DNA of 64,000 nt from Wenzhouxiangella sp042310355. GTDB lineage: Bacteria > Pseudomonadota > Gammaproteobacteria > Xanthomonadales > Wenzhouxiangellaceae. Position 1 is the first letter of the stretch. The number at the start of each line of letters is the position of its first letter. Position numbers and translations under genes: made by a program. Positions 44,992 to 53,169 of this stretch are shown here, one piece after another. Location of the stretch: NCBI RefSeq assembly GCF_042310355.1, contig NZ_JBHJMR010000013.1, forward strand, positions 18,937-82,936. The letters run 5' to 3'. The notes under the pieces were generated by a model. That model saw only the letters and a list, made by a program, of their open reading frames with translations, was not told the origin of the DNA and did not search any database.

Positions 44992-45480
44992 GATCAATTC
45001 CCAAGCATCAATTTACAAACAAGTTCCAATGACCGAAACACCAATTTTCCAAACTCGATCAGCTGGCGCTTCGGATAATGGCGGAAAAAATCAGAAGTAG
45101 TTCTCGCCCTTCCCGGACCAAACCATCCCGCTCGTCAGACAGAGAGACGTCGTCTTGCGTATCGACCAGCCGAAGCCAGTACTGGCTTTCCTTGGCTTCC
45201 TTTCTGGCAATGCGCAAGCGGTGAACGAAATCCTTCTTGCTGAGCGCCTCGTTTGCTTCGATGTAGTTTGCGCCGACGGATCCTGAAGACCTGATCAGCT
45301 GACGGGTATCCTCGAGATTCTGCAATGACTTGGGTACGCGACGTGCGAACGTGCGAACGGCCTGGGCGAACCGGAACGTCCGATCCTCCAGATCGTAGTC
45401 TGCAGAGCCGCTCGTTTTGGTCATTGCAGTTTTTTACATTGAGATTTGATTGAAAATTGGTGCTTGCAATTTGAACATTC
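44992..45480 (-). mobile_element. Family A repeat cassette enclosing a four-helix-bundle gene (copy 3)
   Basis: Arms 44992-45056 and 45425-45480 are inverted imperfect copies sharing CAAGCATCAATTT / CAAGCACCAATTT, an ACAAACAA or ATCAAATC stretch, and CAATG. The gene at 45059-45424 fills the interior. It sits between ridA and spoT, genes usually adjacent or near in related bacteria, so it looks inserted. Confidence 0.75.
45059..45424 (-). CDS. Four-helix-bundle (23S rRNA intervening-sequence type) protein
   Basis: 121 residues. The pattern is that of the family first seen as an ORF in 23S rRNA intervening sequences: DLEDRTFRFAQAVRTFARRVPKS, LEDTRQLIRSSGSVGANYIEANEA, KDFVHRLRIARKEAKESQYWLRLV, then a last helix. 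The biochemical function is unknown; a fold relative (Avd) assists diversity-generating retroelements. The start codon context is CAATGACCAAAAC, nearly the word CAATGACCGAAA that recurs in the arms of the empty family A copies. The gene is AT-richer than its neighbours and enclosed by inverted repeats. Confidence 0.88.
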   Translation of the reverse strand: MTKTSGSADYDLEDRTFRFAQAVRTFARRVPKSLQNLEDTRQLIRSSGSVGANYIEANEALSKKDFVHRLRIARKEAKESQYWLRLVDTQDDVSLSDERDGLVREGRELLLIFSAIIRSAS

Positions 45481-45492
45481 GGCCACAGGCCG

Positions 45493-47607
45493 TCAAGCAA
45501 TTTCCCTACTCACCTTCAAGACATGCCGATTCCTGCGCAGCCGCCGCATCACCCGAGCCAACTGGTCGCGGCCGGTGACCGCGAGGGTGAAGTGGAGGAT
45601 GGCGGTTTCGCGGGTGGTCGAGGGCTGCTCGACGCGCTCGATGTTGGCGCCGACTTCGCTCAGCGTGGCGGACACGGATGCGAGTACGCCGGGGCCGTTG
45701 ATGGTGACGATGCGCAGGCGAACGGAGAAGTAGCCGTGCATGACCGGCGCCCAGTCGACGTCGAGGCAACGTTCGGAATGGTGTTTTTTCAGTTCCGGCA
45801 CGTTGGGACAGCGCTGGCGGTGGATGACCAGGCCCTTGCCGGGCGAGAGGTAGCCCATGATGGGATCGCCGGGCACGGGGTGGCAGCAGTTGGCGTACTC
45901 GATCGCGCTGCCTTCGGTGCCGCCGATGGTGAGCACCTCCGACTCGGGTTCCTCGCTGGCGCGCCTCTGGGTCAGCGGAAGCAGCTTGTGCGCCACGACG
46001 CGTGCAAGCATGTCGCCGCGGGCGATGCGAATGAGCAGGTCTTCGAGGCGCTCGACCTGGAGCTTCTTGAGGTAGCGGTCGAGCCGGCGCTGGGAGATCT
46101 TCTCGAGCGAGAAGCCGCGGCGGGCCAGGGCCTGGTCGAGCAGGCGGTGACCGATGGCCACCGAATCGGCCTGTTCGAGGTTCTTCAGGTGGGCGCGGAT
46201 GCTCGAGCGCGCCTTGGAAGTGGCCACGAACTCCAGCCACTCCGGCTGCGGCGTCGCGCCTTTCTGGGTGATGATCTCGACCGTCTGGCCCGATTCCAGG
46301 CGCGAATTGAGCGGCGCCGGTTCGCGGTCGATACGCGCACCCACGGCCTGGTTGCCCACGTCGGTATGGATGGCGTAGGCGAAGTCGAGCACGGTCGAGT
46401 CGGCCTTGAGATCGATGATCTTGCCGCGCGGGGTGAACACGAACACCTCGTCGGGGAACAGTTCCGCCTTGGCCGAGTCGAGAAATTCCACCGAGTCGGT
46501 GGCCCGCGACTGGGTCTCGACGAGCTTGAGCAGCCATTCGCGCGCGCGCACCGCCGTCTGGCCGTCGGGCGTGGCCTTGTAGAGCCAGTGCGCGGCCGCG
46601 CCCTTCTCGGCCACCAGGTCCATCTCCTCGGTACGGATCTGGATCTCGATGGGTACATCGAAGGCGGTGTGAACCACGGTGTGCAGCGACTGGTAGCCGT
46701 TGGGTTTGGGCAGAGCGATGTAGTCCTTGAAGCTGCCGGGCCGCGGTTTGTACAGGGCATGCACCACGCCCAGGGACTGGTAACAGTGCGGCTCCGAATG
46801 CGCGACGATGCGGAAGGCGTAGCGGTCCATGACCTGGTCGAAGCTCAGGGACTTGTCGCGCATCTTGCAGTAGATGCTGTAGAGGGTCTTCGTGCGCCCC
46901 TCGATCCGCGCCGGGATGCCGGACTCGCTGAGCTTCTTCTTGAGCGATTCGGTAACCGAGTCGATGATTTCGGCGCGATTGCCCGCGCCCTGCTTGACCC
47001 GTCGGCTCAGCACCCGGTAGCGGTTGGGGTGCCGGTGGCGAAAACCGAGGTCCTCGAGCTCTTCGCGCAGCTCGTTCATGCCCAGGCGCGCGGCGATCGG
47101 GGCGTAGATGTCGAGCGTTTCGGTCGAGATGCGGCGCCGTGCCCCGGGCGACATGTGCGTGATCGTGCGCATGTTGTGCAGGCGATCGGCCAGTTTGATG
47201 AAGATCACCCGCAGGTCGCGGCTCATGGCCAGCAGCAGCTTGCGGAAGCTCTCCGCATCCGCTTCCTGGCGGGTGCGGAACTTCATCTTGTCGAGCTTGG
47301 TCACGCCGTCGACGAGCTTGGCGATCTGCTCGTCGAACTGTTCCGACAGATCGGCGTGCTCGATCTCGGTGTCTTCGATGGTGTCGTGCAGGATGGCCGC
47401 GGCGATGGTCTGGTGGTCCATGCGCATGCCGGCAAGGATATGCGCCACCGCGACCGGGTGCAGGATGTAGTCTTCGCCGGACTTGCGCTTCTGACCCTCG
47501 TGGGCCTGCGCGCCGGCTTCATAGGCACGCAGCACGACGGCCACGTGCTGCGGTTCCAGGTAGGTATTGAGCAGGTCTCTGAGTTCGCGGACCGGTGCGG
47601 GCAACAT
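45493..47607 (-). CDS. spoT: Bifunctional (p)ppGpp synthetase/hydrolase SpoT
   Basis: 704 residues from ATG 47607 (E. coli SpoT 702); GTG 47634 is an alternative and the much longer open frame overlaps rpoZ. SpoT makes and degrades the stringent alarmone. The hydrolase HD domain contains ILHDTIEDTEIEH, so hydrolysis should be active. The synthetase domain shows YSIYCKMRDKSLSFDQVMD and PKPNGYQSLHTVV. TGS (VFTPRGKIIDLKADSTVLDFAY), helical/CC (ANCCHPVPGDPIMGY) and ACT domains (LRIVTINGPGVLASVSATLSE) follow. It is in the usual gmk-rpoZ-spoT order. Confidence 0.97.
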   Translation of the reverse strand: MLPAPVRELRDLLNTYLEPQHVAVVLRAYEAGAQAHEGQKRKSGEDYILHPVAVAHILAGMRMDHQTIAAAILHDTIEDTEIEHADLSEQFDEQIAKLVDGVTKLDKMKFRTRQEADAESFRKLLLAMSRDLRVIFIKLADRLHNMRTITHMSPGARRRISTETLDIYAPIAARLGMNELREELEDLGFRHRHPNRYRVLSRRVKQGAGNRAEIIDSVTESLKKKLSESGIPARIEGRTKTLYSIYCKMRDKSLSFDQVMDRYAFRIVAHSEPHCYQSLGVVHALYKPRPGSFKDYIALPKPNGYQSLHTVVHTAFDVPIEIQIRTEEMDLVAEKGAAAHWLYKATPDGQTAVRAREWLLKLVETQSRATDSVEFLDSAKAELFPDEVFVFTPRGKIIDLKADSTVLDFAYAIHTDVGNQAVGARIDREPAPLNSRLESGQTVEIITQKGATPQPEWLEFVATSKARSSIRAHLKNLEQADSVAIGHRLLDQALARRGFSLEKISQRRLDRYLKKLQVERLEDLLIRIARGDMLARVVAHKLLPLTQRRASEEPESEVLTIGGTEGSAIEYANCCHPVPGDPIMGYLSPGKGLVIHRQRCPNVPELKKHHSERCLDVDWAPVMHGYFSVRLRIVTINGPGVLASVSATLSEVGANIERVEQPSTTRETAILHFTLAVTGRDQLARVMRRLRRNRHVLKVSREIA

Positions 47608-47660
47608 GGCGGCTTTCCGGTCGGCTACAGACACCTCGGGATCATGCGGTCGAGGAACGC

Positions 47661-47933
47661 TCAGTCCAGATCGTCTTCCGGCGGCGGCGGCACCTCGGCC
47701 TGCATGGCGGCCAGGCGGGCGTCCAATTCGGCCTGAAGCTGGGCGATATTCTCGTCGTTGACCGCGCCTTCGGCGATTTCGCGCAGGGCGATGACCGTCG
47801 GCTTGTCGGACTCTTCCTCGACCAGGGGGTCGGCGCCATTGGCGATCATGCGGGCGCGCTGGGATGCGGACATCACCAGCTCGAAACGGTTGGGTACCGC
47901 GCCGATGCAGTCTTCTACGGTTACTCGTGCCAT
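47661..47933 (-). CDS. rpoZ: RNA polymerase omega subunit
   Basis: 90 residues: MARVTVEDCIGAVPNRFELVMSASQRARMI, then KPTVIALREIAEG and an acidic proline-rich tail. This is the standard omega sequence; it assists assembly of beta-prime. The gene lies just upstream of spoT and downstream of gmk. A promoter with good -35 and -10 boxes lies 84 bases upstream. Confidence 0.98.
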   Translation of the reverse strand: MARVTVEDCIGAVPNRFELVMSASQRARMIANGADPLVEEESDKPTVIALREIAEGAVNDENIAQLQAELDARLAAMQAEVPPPPEDDLD

Positions 47934-48016
47934 GGTTTCTTGCTACTCCGGAAAAATGGGCCAGGACGCGAACAGCCTTGGACGGCCTCATGTCCCGACA
48001 GGAAAATCAATCGCTT

Positions 48017-48043
48017 ATTGTACCGCCACCGGCGCCTTGTCAA
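48017..48043 (-). promoter_or_regulatory. Predicted promoter of rpoZ-spoT
   Basis: On the minus strand TTGACA (48038-48043) and TACAAT (48017-48022) are separated by 15 bases, shorter than ideal. It lies in the gmk-rpoZ gap. Confidence 0.5.
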
Positions 48044-48076
48044 CAACTCCGCGCGAGCTCGCGCGCACGCCCCCGG

Positions 48077-48691
48077 TCAGGCCGATTCGTTGAGCAATTT
48101 GTCGACCAGCAGGTGCTGGCGCTGGCGCCGCAACGGCCAGGTGCGCACGATCGCGAGCAGATCGGCCAGGGCCTGGTCGAAATCGTCGTTGATGACCATC
48201 CAGTGGAAATCGCCGCAGGCTTCGATTTCGCGCCGGGCCTCGCCCAGCCTTCGGTCGATGACCTCGGGCGCGTCGGAACCACGCGCGCGCAGGCGCTCGG
48301 CGAGCACCGCCATTGACGGCGGCAGGATGAAGATGGTGCACACGTCCGGGTGCGAGCGCAGGATCTGCTCGGCGCCCTGCACGTCGATCTCGAGCAGCAC
48401 GTCGCGGCCCGAGGCCCACAGCGCCTCGACCCGATCGCGCCGGGTGCCGTAGTAGTTGCCGTAGACCTCGGCGTACTCGATATAGGCGCCGGCGTCGATG
48501 CCGCGGCGGAACTCCTCGACCGAGACGAAATGATACTGCTCGCCGTCGATCTCGCCGCGCCGGGCCTGCCGCGTCGTGTCGGACACCGACAGCGCCAGCT
48601 TGGGGCACTGCTGCAGCAGTGCGCACATCAGGCTGGTCTTGCCAGCACCGCTGGGCGCGGCGATCAGGAACAGGTCGCCGTCACTCGACAT
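48077..48691 (-). CDS. gmk: Guanylate kinase
   Basis: 204 residues. It phosphorylates GMP to GDP. The P-loop APSGAGKTSLMCALL, the GMP-binding SDTTRQARRGEIDGEQYHFV and GNYYGTRRDRVEA are intact. Its start overlaps the end of yicC by 11 bases, so the two genes are probably co-translated; rpoZ follows after 143 bases. The order yicC-gmk-rpoZ-spoT is conserved widely. Confidence 0.98.
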   Translation of the reverse strand: MSSDGDLFLIAAPSGAGKTSLMCALLQQCPKLALSVSDTTRQARRGEIDGEQYHFVSVEEFRRGIDAGAYIEYAEVYGNYYGTRRDRVEALWASGRDVLLEIDVQGAEQILRSHPDVCTIFILPPSMAVLAERLRARGSDAPEVIDRRLGEARREIEACGDFHWMVINDDFDQALADLLAIVRTWPLRRQRQHLLVDKLLNESA

Positions 48692-49556
48692 TCTGCACCT
48701 GCTCGCGCATCTGCTCGACCAGCACCTTGAGCTCCACCGCCGCCTGGCCGACCTCGGCCAGGGTGGCCTTCGAACCCAGGGTGTTGGCCTCGCGGTTGAG
48801 TTCCTGCATCAGGAAATCCAGGCGCCGGCCGACCGGCTCGTCGAGCGCCATCACGCGCCGGATCTCGGCCACGTGGGTCTCGAGCCGGTCGAGCTCCTCG
48901 TCGACGTCGAGCTTCTGCAGCTGCATGACGACTTCCTGCTCGATGCGGCCGGGCTCGACGGCCACGTCCAGCGCCGCCAGCCTTTCGCGAAAGCGCGTAT
49001 CGAGGGCGCTGCGAATCTCGGGCAGGCGTTCGCGCACCGCCCGCGCCTGCGATTCCACGCCGGCCAGGCGCTGCTCGAGCATGTCGGCAATCGCCCGCCC
49101 CTCCTGCTCGCGCGCGGCGATCAGCTCGTCGATGGCGCTGTCGAAGGCCGCCAGCGCGGGTTCGAAGGCCGACGCCAGGTCGCCGTCGGACTGCTCGATC
49201 AGGCCCGGCCAGGACAGCAGGTGCACCAGGTCCGGTTCGGCGCTGCCGCCGGCCAGGTCGGCGATCTCGTCGTGGGCGCGCAGCAGGGTGCGGGCCACAT
49301 CGAGATTGATGCGCATTTCAGCGGCCGCCGCGGACGGGTCGGGCTGGAACTTGAGCGAGACCTCGACCTTGCCGCGACCGAGACGATCCTTGAGCCGGCT
49401 CCTCACCCCCGGCTCCAGGGCGCGGAAGTCCTCGGGCAGGCGCAGGCTCACGTCGAGGAAGCGCTGGTTGACCGACCGGATCTCCCAGGTCAGCTGCCCG
49501 GCGTCGAGCGCCTGCGAGCGCCGCGCGTAGGCGGTCATGCTTCTGATCGTGCCCAT
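48681..49556 (-). CDS. yicC: YicC/YloC-family endoribonuclease
   Basis: 291 residues from ATG 49556; a longer frame to 49595 and a shorter start at 49538 exist. The family start IRSMTAYAR, the segment WEIRSVNQRFLDVSLRLPEDFRALE and the C-terminal GRRLDFLMQELNREANTLGSKA are all present. YicC proteins are RNases reported to act on small RNAs. It is divergent from rph, sharing an 80-base control region, which is a widespread arrangement. Confidence 0.95.
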   Translation of the reverse strand: MGTIRSMTAYARRSQALDAGQLTWEIRSVNQRFLDVSLRLPEDFRALEPGVRSRLKDRLGRGKVEVSLKFQPDPSAAAAEMRINLDVARTLLRAHDEIADLAGGSAEPDLVHLLSWPGLIEQSDGDLASAFEPALAAFDSAIDELIAAREQEGRAIADMLEQRLAGVESQARAVRERLPEIRSALDTRFRERLAALDVAVEPGRIEQEVVMQLQKLDVDEELDRLETHVAEIRRVMALDEPVGRRLDFLMQELNREANTLGSKATLAEVGQAAVELKVLVEQMREQVQNVE

Positions 49557-49636
49557 GGAATCGCTTCCGATATGGCTAGCTGGTAAAGGCGACATGGTAC
49601 CCTTCTCTGCCCCCCAAGAGAAAGGACACTCAGGTT

Positions 49637-50359
49637 TTGACCCGACCCTCCGGACGCCACAACGACGAACTTCGAACCGTCTCGATCGAACGCCATTTCA
49701 CGCGCCACGCCGAAGGCTCGGTACTGATCGCCTGCGGCGAAACGAAGGTGCTGTGCAACGCCAGCGTGGAAAACCGCGTGCCGCCGTGGCTTAGGGGCAA
49801 GGGCCAGGGCTGGGTCACGGCCGAATACGGCATGCTGCCGCGCGCGACCGGCACGCGCAACATGCGCGAAGCCACCCGCGGCAAGCAGGGCGGGCGCACG
49901 CTCGAGATCCAGCGCCTGATCGGCCGCAGCCTGCGCTCGGTCGTCGACCTCGAGGCCCTGGGCGAGCGCACCGTCACGCTCGACTGCGACGTGCTCCAGG
50001 CCGACGGCGGCACGCGCACGGCGTCGATCACCGGCGCCTATGTCGCCCTGGTCGATGCCATGGATGGCTTGTTCGACAGCGGCAAGGTCAAGCGCAACCC
50101 CGTCCACGGCCGGGTCGCTGCGGTGTCCGTCGGCATGCTCGGCTCCGACGCGGTCCTCGACCTCGACTACGCCGAGGACTCCACCGCCGACACCGACCTG
50201 AATGTGGTCATGAACGACGGCGGCGGCTTCATCGAGATCCAGGGCACGGCCGAAGGCCACGCCTTCCGTCGCGACGAACTCGACGCCATGCTGGCCCTGG
50301 CCGACAAGGGCATTCGCGAACTGATCGCCGCCCAGGACGAGGCACTCAATGGCGCTTGA
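49637..50359 (+). CDS. rph: Ribonuclease PH
   Basis: 240 residues with a TTG start at 49637 (MTRPSGRHNDELRTVSIERHFTRHAEGS). It trims tRNA 3' ends phosphorolytically. Family marks: VLCNASVENRVPPWLRGKGQGWVTAEYGMLPRAT (positions about 40-72), EIQRLIGRSLRSVVD, and TLDCDVLQADGGTRTASITGA. The length matches E. coli (238). It overlaps rdgB by 11 bases. Confidence 0.97.
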   Translation: MTRPSGRHNDELRTVSIERHFTRHAEGSVLIACGETKVLCNASVENRVPPWLRGKGQGWVTAEYGMLPRATGTRNMREATRGKQGGRTLEIQRLIGRSLRSVVDLEALGERTVTLDCDVLQADGGTRTASITGAYVALVDAMDGLFDSGKVKRNPVHGRVAAVSVGMLGSDAVLDLDYAEDSTADTDLNVVMNDGGGFIEIQGTAEGHAFRRDELDAMLALADKGIRELIAAQDEALNGA

Positions 50360-50948
50360 AGGCGGCAAGCTTGTTCTGGCCAGCGGCAACCAGGGCAAGC
50401 TCAGGGAGCTGGTCCACATGCTCGAGCCGCTGCACGTCGAGGTGGTCTCGCAGGCCGAGTTCAAGGTCGAGCCGGTCGAGGAGACCGGGCTGACCTTTGT
50501 CGAGAACGCCCTGCTCAAGGCGCGCGAGGCCGCACGCGTTTCCGGCCTGCCGGCGCTCGGCGACGACTCCGGCCTGGTGGTCGACGCCCTCGACGGCCGG
50601 CCCGGAATCTACTCCGCGCGCTACGCCGGCGTCGACGCCTCCGACGCCGAGAACAACGAAAAACTCGTCAGCGAACTGGCGCAACTGCCGATGGAGCGGC
50701 GCAGTGCGCATTTCCACTGCTGCCTTGTGCTGCTGCGCCACCCCGACGACCCGGCACCGCTGATCGCCGAGGGCCGCTGGCACGGCCACATCCTCGAAAC
50801 CCCGCGTGGTGACAGCGGCTTCGGCTACGACCCGCTGTTCCACGACCGCGAGCTCGGCGCCACCGCCGCCGAACTCCCGATGGAAGAAAAGGCCCGCGTC
50901 AGCCACCGCGGAAAGGCCCTTTCCGCATTGATCGAACGCCTCCAGTAG
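50349..50948 (+). CDS. rdgB: XTP/dITP diphosphatase RdgB
   Basis: 199 residues. It hydrolyses non-canonical purine triphosphates such as dITP and XTP. Signatures are LVLASGNQGKLREL at the start, TFVENALLKAREAARVSGLPALGDDSGLVVDAL and GDSGFGYDPLFH, with SHRGKAL near the end. It is coupled with rph, and a 125-base gap with half of a family A repeat precedes hemW. Confidence 0.97.
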   Translation: MALEGGKLVLASGNQGKLRELVHMLEPLHVEVVSQAEFKVEPVEETGLTFVENALLKAREAARVSGLPALGDDSGLVVDALDGRPGIYSARYAGVDASDAENNEKLVSELAQLPMERRSAHFHCCLVLLRHPDDPAPLIAEGRWHGHILETPRGDSGFGYDPLFHDRELGATAAELPMEEKARVSHRGKALSALIERLQ

Positions 50949-51018
50949 TCGGCGGTCGAATCTCGACAACCGGCGACCCGAATCCCACGCCTCACCCATG
51001 GGCGAAGCCGCGGATCCG

Positions 51019-51064
51019 TTTCGATCATTCAAACATTGGAATTTCGAATTAGTTTGAGATTAAG
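51019..51064. repeat. Family A half copy (copy 4)
   Basis: CGTTTCGATCATTCAAACAT and the following GGAATTTCGAATTAGTTTGA match the right part of the copy at 9.81-9.86 kb. The opposite arm is absent and hemW begins 10 bases later. Confidence 0.65.
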
Positions 51065-51073
51065 CCCATCCCG

Positions 51074-52270
51074 ATGATGTCCACGCCACCCCTTTCCCTC
51101 TACATCCATCTGCCCTGGTGCGTGGCGAAGTGCCCGTATTGTGACTTCAACTCGCATGCGCTCGACGGGGAGCTGCCGGAGGAGCGCTACATCGACGCGC
51201 TGCTGGCCGACCTCGAAGTCGACCTGCCGCGGGTCTGGGGGCGGCCGGTGGTCAGCGTCTTTCTCGGCGGCGGCACGCCGAGCCTGTTCTCGGCCGCGGC
51301 CATCGACCGGCTGCTGGCCGGGGTGCGCGCGCGACTGCAGCTGGCACCCGGCGCCGAAATCACCATGGAGGCCAATCCCGGCACGGTCGAGCACGACCGC
51401 TTCGAGGCCTACCGCGAAGCCGGCGTCAACCGCATCAGCTTGGGCATCCAGAGCTTCAACGACGCGCAGCTGAAGTCGCTGGGGCGAATTCACTCCGCCG
51501 ACGAAGCGGCCCGGGCCATCGAGGCGGTCAAGGCCGCCGGCTTCAAACGCTTCAACCTGGACCTGATGTGGGCGCTACCGGATCAGACGCTCGAGCAGGC
51601 CGTCGACGACGTCGAGCGCGCCCTGGCGTTCGGACCGCGACACCTGTCCCACTACCAGCTCACGCTCGAACCCAACACCGTGTTCGCCAAGCACCCGCCG
51701 TCGCTGCCCGGCGAAGATGCGGTGATCGACATTCAGGACGCCTGCGCCGCGACCCTGGGCGCCGCCGGGCTGCGTCCCTACGAAATATCGGCCTGGTGCG
51801 AACCCGGCCAGGAGAGCATCCACAACCTCAACTACTGGCGCTTCGGCGACTACCTCGGCATCGGCGCCGGCGCCCACGGCAAACTCACCCTGCCGGCCGA
51901 AGATCGCATCCTGCGCACTCGCCGCAAATCGCACCCGCGACCTTACCTGAAGGCGCTCGATGACCAAAGCTTCGTTGCCGATGAGAAGTCCGTGGCCCCC
52001 GACGAGCTGGCTTTCGAGTATTTCCTCAACCGGCTGCGCCTGGACGAGCCGATTGCGATGGCTGAATTGGAAGACCGAACCGGACTGGAAGCGGCGGCCG
52101 TCGACGACGCCATCGGCCGGGCCGTCGAGCTGGGCCTGGTCGAGATTGCCGGCGCCGACCTTCGGGAACCATGCCCCGACCTGCCGGTGCGGCGTTCGAC
52201 CATCTTGCAGCGTACCGAACGCGGCCATCGCTACCTCAACGACCTGCAGGCGCTGTTCCTGCCGAGATAG
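51074..52270 (+). CDS. hemW: Radical SAM heme chaperone HemW
   Basis: 398 residues. HemW is an oxygen-sensitive-looking radical SAM protein that delivers heme to respiratory enzymes; it was formerly misnamed a second coproporphyrinogen oxidase. The cluster motif CVAKCPYC is at Cys16, Cys20, Cys23, preceded by SLYIHLPW. GGGTPSL, EANPGTVE and RISLGIQSF follow. The heme-binding HNLNYWRFGDYLGIGAGAHG segment is present, which separates HemW from HemN. It follows rdgB and may be in the same transcript. Confidence 0.96.
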   Translation: MMSTPPLSLYIHLPWCVAKCPYCDFNSHALDGELPEERYIDALLADLEVDLPRVWGRPVVSVFLGGGTPSLFSAAAIDRLLAGVRARLQLAPGAEITMEANPGTVEHDRFEAYREAGVNRISLGIQSFNDAQLKSLGRIHSADEAARAIEAVKAAGFKRFNLDLMWALPDQTLEQAVDDVERALAFGPRHLSHYQLTLEPNTVFAKHPPSLPGEDAVIDIQDACAATLGAAGLRPYEISAWCEPGQESIHNLNYWRFGDYLGIGAGAHGKLTLPAEDRILRTRRKSHPRPYLKALDDQSFVADEKSVAPDELAFEYFLNRLRLDEPIAMAELEDRTGLEAAAVDDAIGRAVELGLVEIAGADLREPCPDLPVRRSTILQRTERGHRYLNDLQALFLPR

Positions 52271-52290
52271 GTCACTCGACAGGCCTGGCC

Positions 52291-52310
52291 GATAGTATTA
52301 AAATGCTATC
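52291..52310. promoter_or_regulatory. Imperfect palindrome before the first toxin-antitoxin pair (candidate operator)
   Basis: GATAGTATTAAAATGCTATC ends 3 bases before the antitoxin ATG; its halves match at GATAG.ATT. The centre TATTAAAAT could double as a -10 box. Autoregulation by the ribbon-helix-helix antitoxin is typical. Confidence 0.6.
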
Positions 52311-52313
52311 ACC

Positions 52314-52541
52314 ATGAAATCGATACATATCCGCGACATCGAGCCCGAAGTGCTGGCGGCGCTGAAACGACTCGCTCAGAGTCATCATCGTTCGCTGCAG
52401 GGCGAACTTCGCGCCATTCTCGAACGCGAGGCGCGACTGGCGCCGAGAGCAGCAAACGACGAGTTCAGCCTGCATACCGTCGCATCCGGCGCCACCGGCA
52501 CCTGGTCCAGGGACGACATCTATGACGATCCAGGCCGGTGA
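52314..52541 (+). CDS. FitA-like ribbon-helix-helix antitoxin
   Basis: 75 residues, starting MKSIHIRDIEPEVLAALKRLAQSHHRSLQGELRAILE, the FitA-type ribbon-helix-helix DNA-binding fold. The acidic C-terminal tail (SRDDIYDDPGR) would bind the toxin. It overlaps the downstream PIN gene by 20 bases. A palindromic operator precedes it. Confidence 0.88.
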   Translation: MKSIHIRDIEPEVLAALKRLAQSHHRSLQGELRAILEREARLAPRAANDEFSLHTVASGATGTWSRDDIYDDPGR

Positions 52542-52998
52542 CCGGATCTTTCTCGACACGAACGTCCTGCTCTGCGCCAGCGACAGCAGTCGCAAACAGC
52601 ACGCCACTGCCCTCGAGCTGATTTCCGAAGCCAGCGCCAGCGGCATTCAGCTTTTCGTCAGTGGTCAGGTTCTGCGCGAATACCTCGTCGTTGCGACTCA
52701 GCCAATCAGCCAGAACGGACTGGGGATGACGCCCGAAGAGGCACTGGGCAACGTCGAGCAGATCAAGAACCGAACAGGCCTGGCGGAAGAGGGCCGCGAC
52801 GTCACCGAGCGATTGGGGCAGCTGGTAAGCAGACATGGCTTGCGCGGCAAGCGCATCCACGACGCCGGCATCGCCGCCACCATGGCAAGTGCCGGCATCG
52901 AGATCCTGGTCAGCGAGAACCGCAGCGATTTCGAAGGCATCGAGTTCATCCGGATTCTGGACATCGCGCGGGCCGCGAGCGAAGTTCTACCGTCCTGA
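52522..52998 (+). CDS. PIN-domain toxin (VapC/FitB-like)
   Basis: 158 residues. The PIN nuclease acidic residues are visible in RIFLDTNVLL near the start, REYLVVAT in the middle and RIHDAGIAATMASAGIEILVSEN with D near residue 112. VapC toxins cleave tRNA or rRNA; the target here is unknown. Translation is coupled to the antitoxin gene by a 20-base overlap. Confidence 0.9.
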   Translation: MTIQAGDRIFLDTNVLLCASDSSRKQHATALELISEASASGIQLFVSGQVLREYLVVATQPISQNGLGMTPEEALGNVEQIKNRTGLAEEGRDVTERLGQLVSRHGLRGKRIHDAGIAATMASAGIEILVSENRSDFEGIEFIRILDIARAASEVLPS

Positions 52999-53169
52999 GA
53001 GGTTCAGCGACGCAACGAACGTGCATCAAGCGGTGCGGCTCTCGCGGCCATGCTCGACCGGCACCTCGCCTCCGCGCGAAAAGGAACGCGTCGGGAACTG
53101 CGGGTGCAGACGTCTGTCAGACCCGCCTTCGTCTGAGACAATCGGCGTCGCACCTCCGGAGCTTCCGAC

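Noticed and set aside
45523..47736. 737-residue frame antisense to spoT
   Set aside because: Shadow of spoT.
47608..47991. Extended start for spoT
   Set aside because: The extra frame overlaps rpoZ and encodes Arg-rich shadow sequence.
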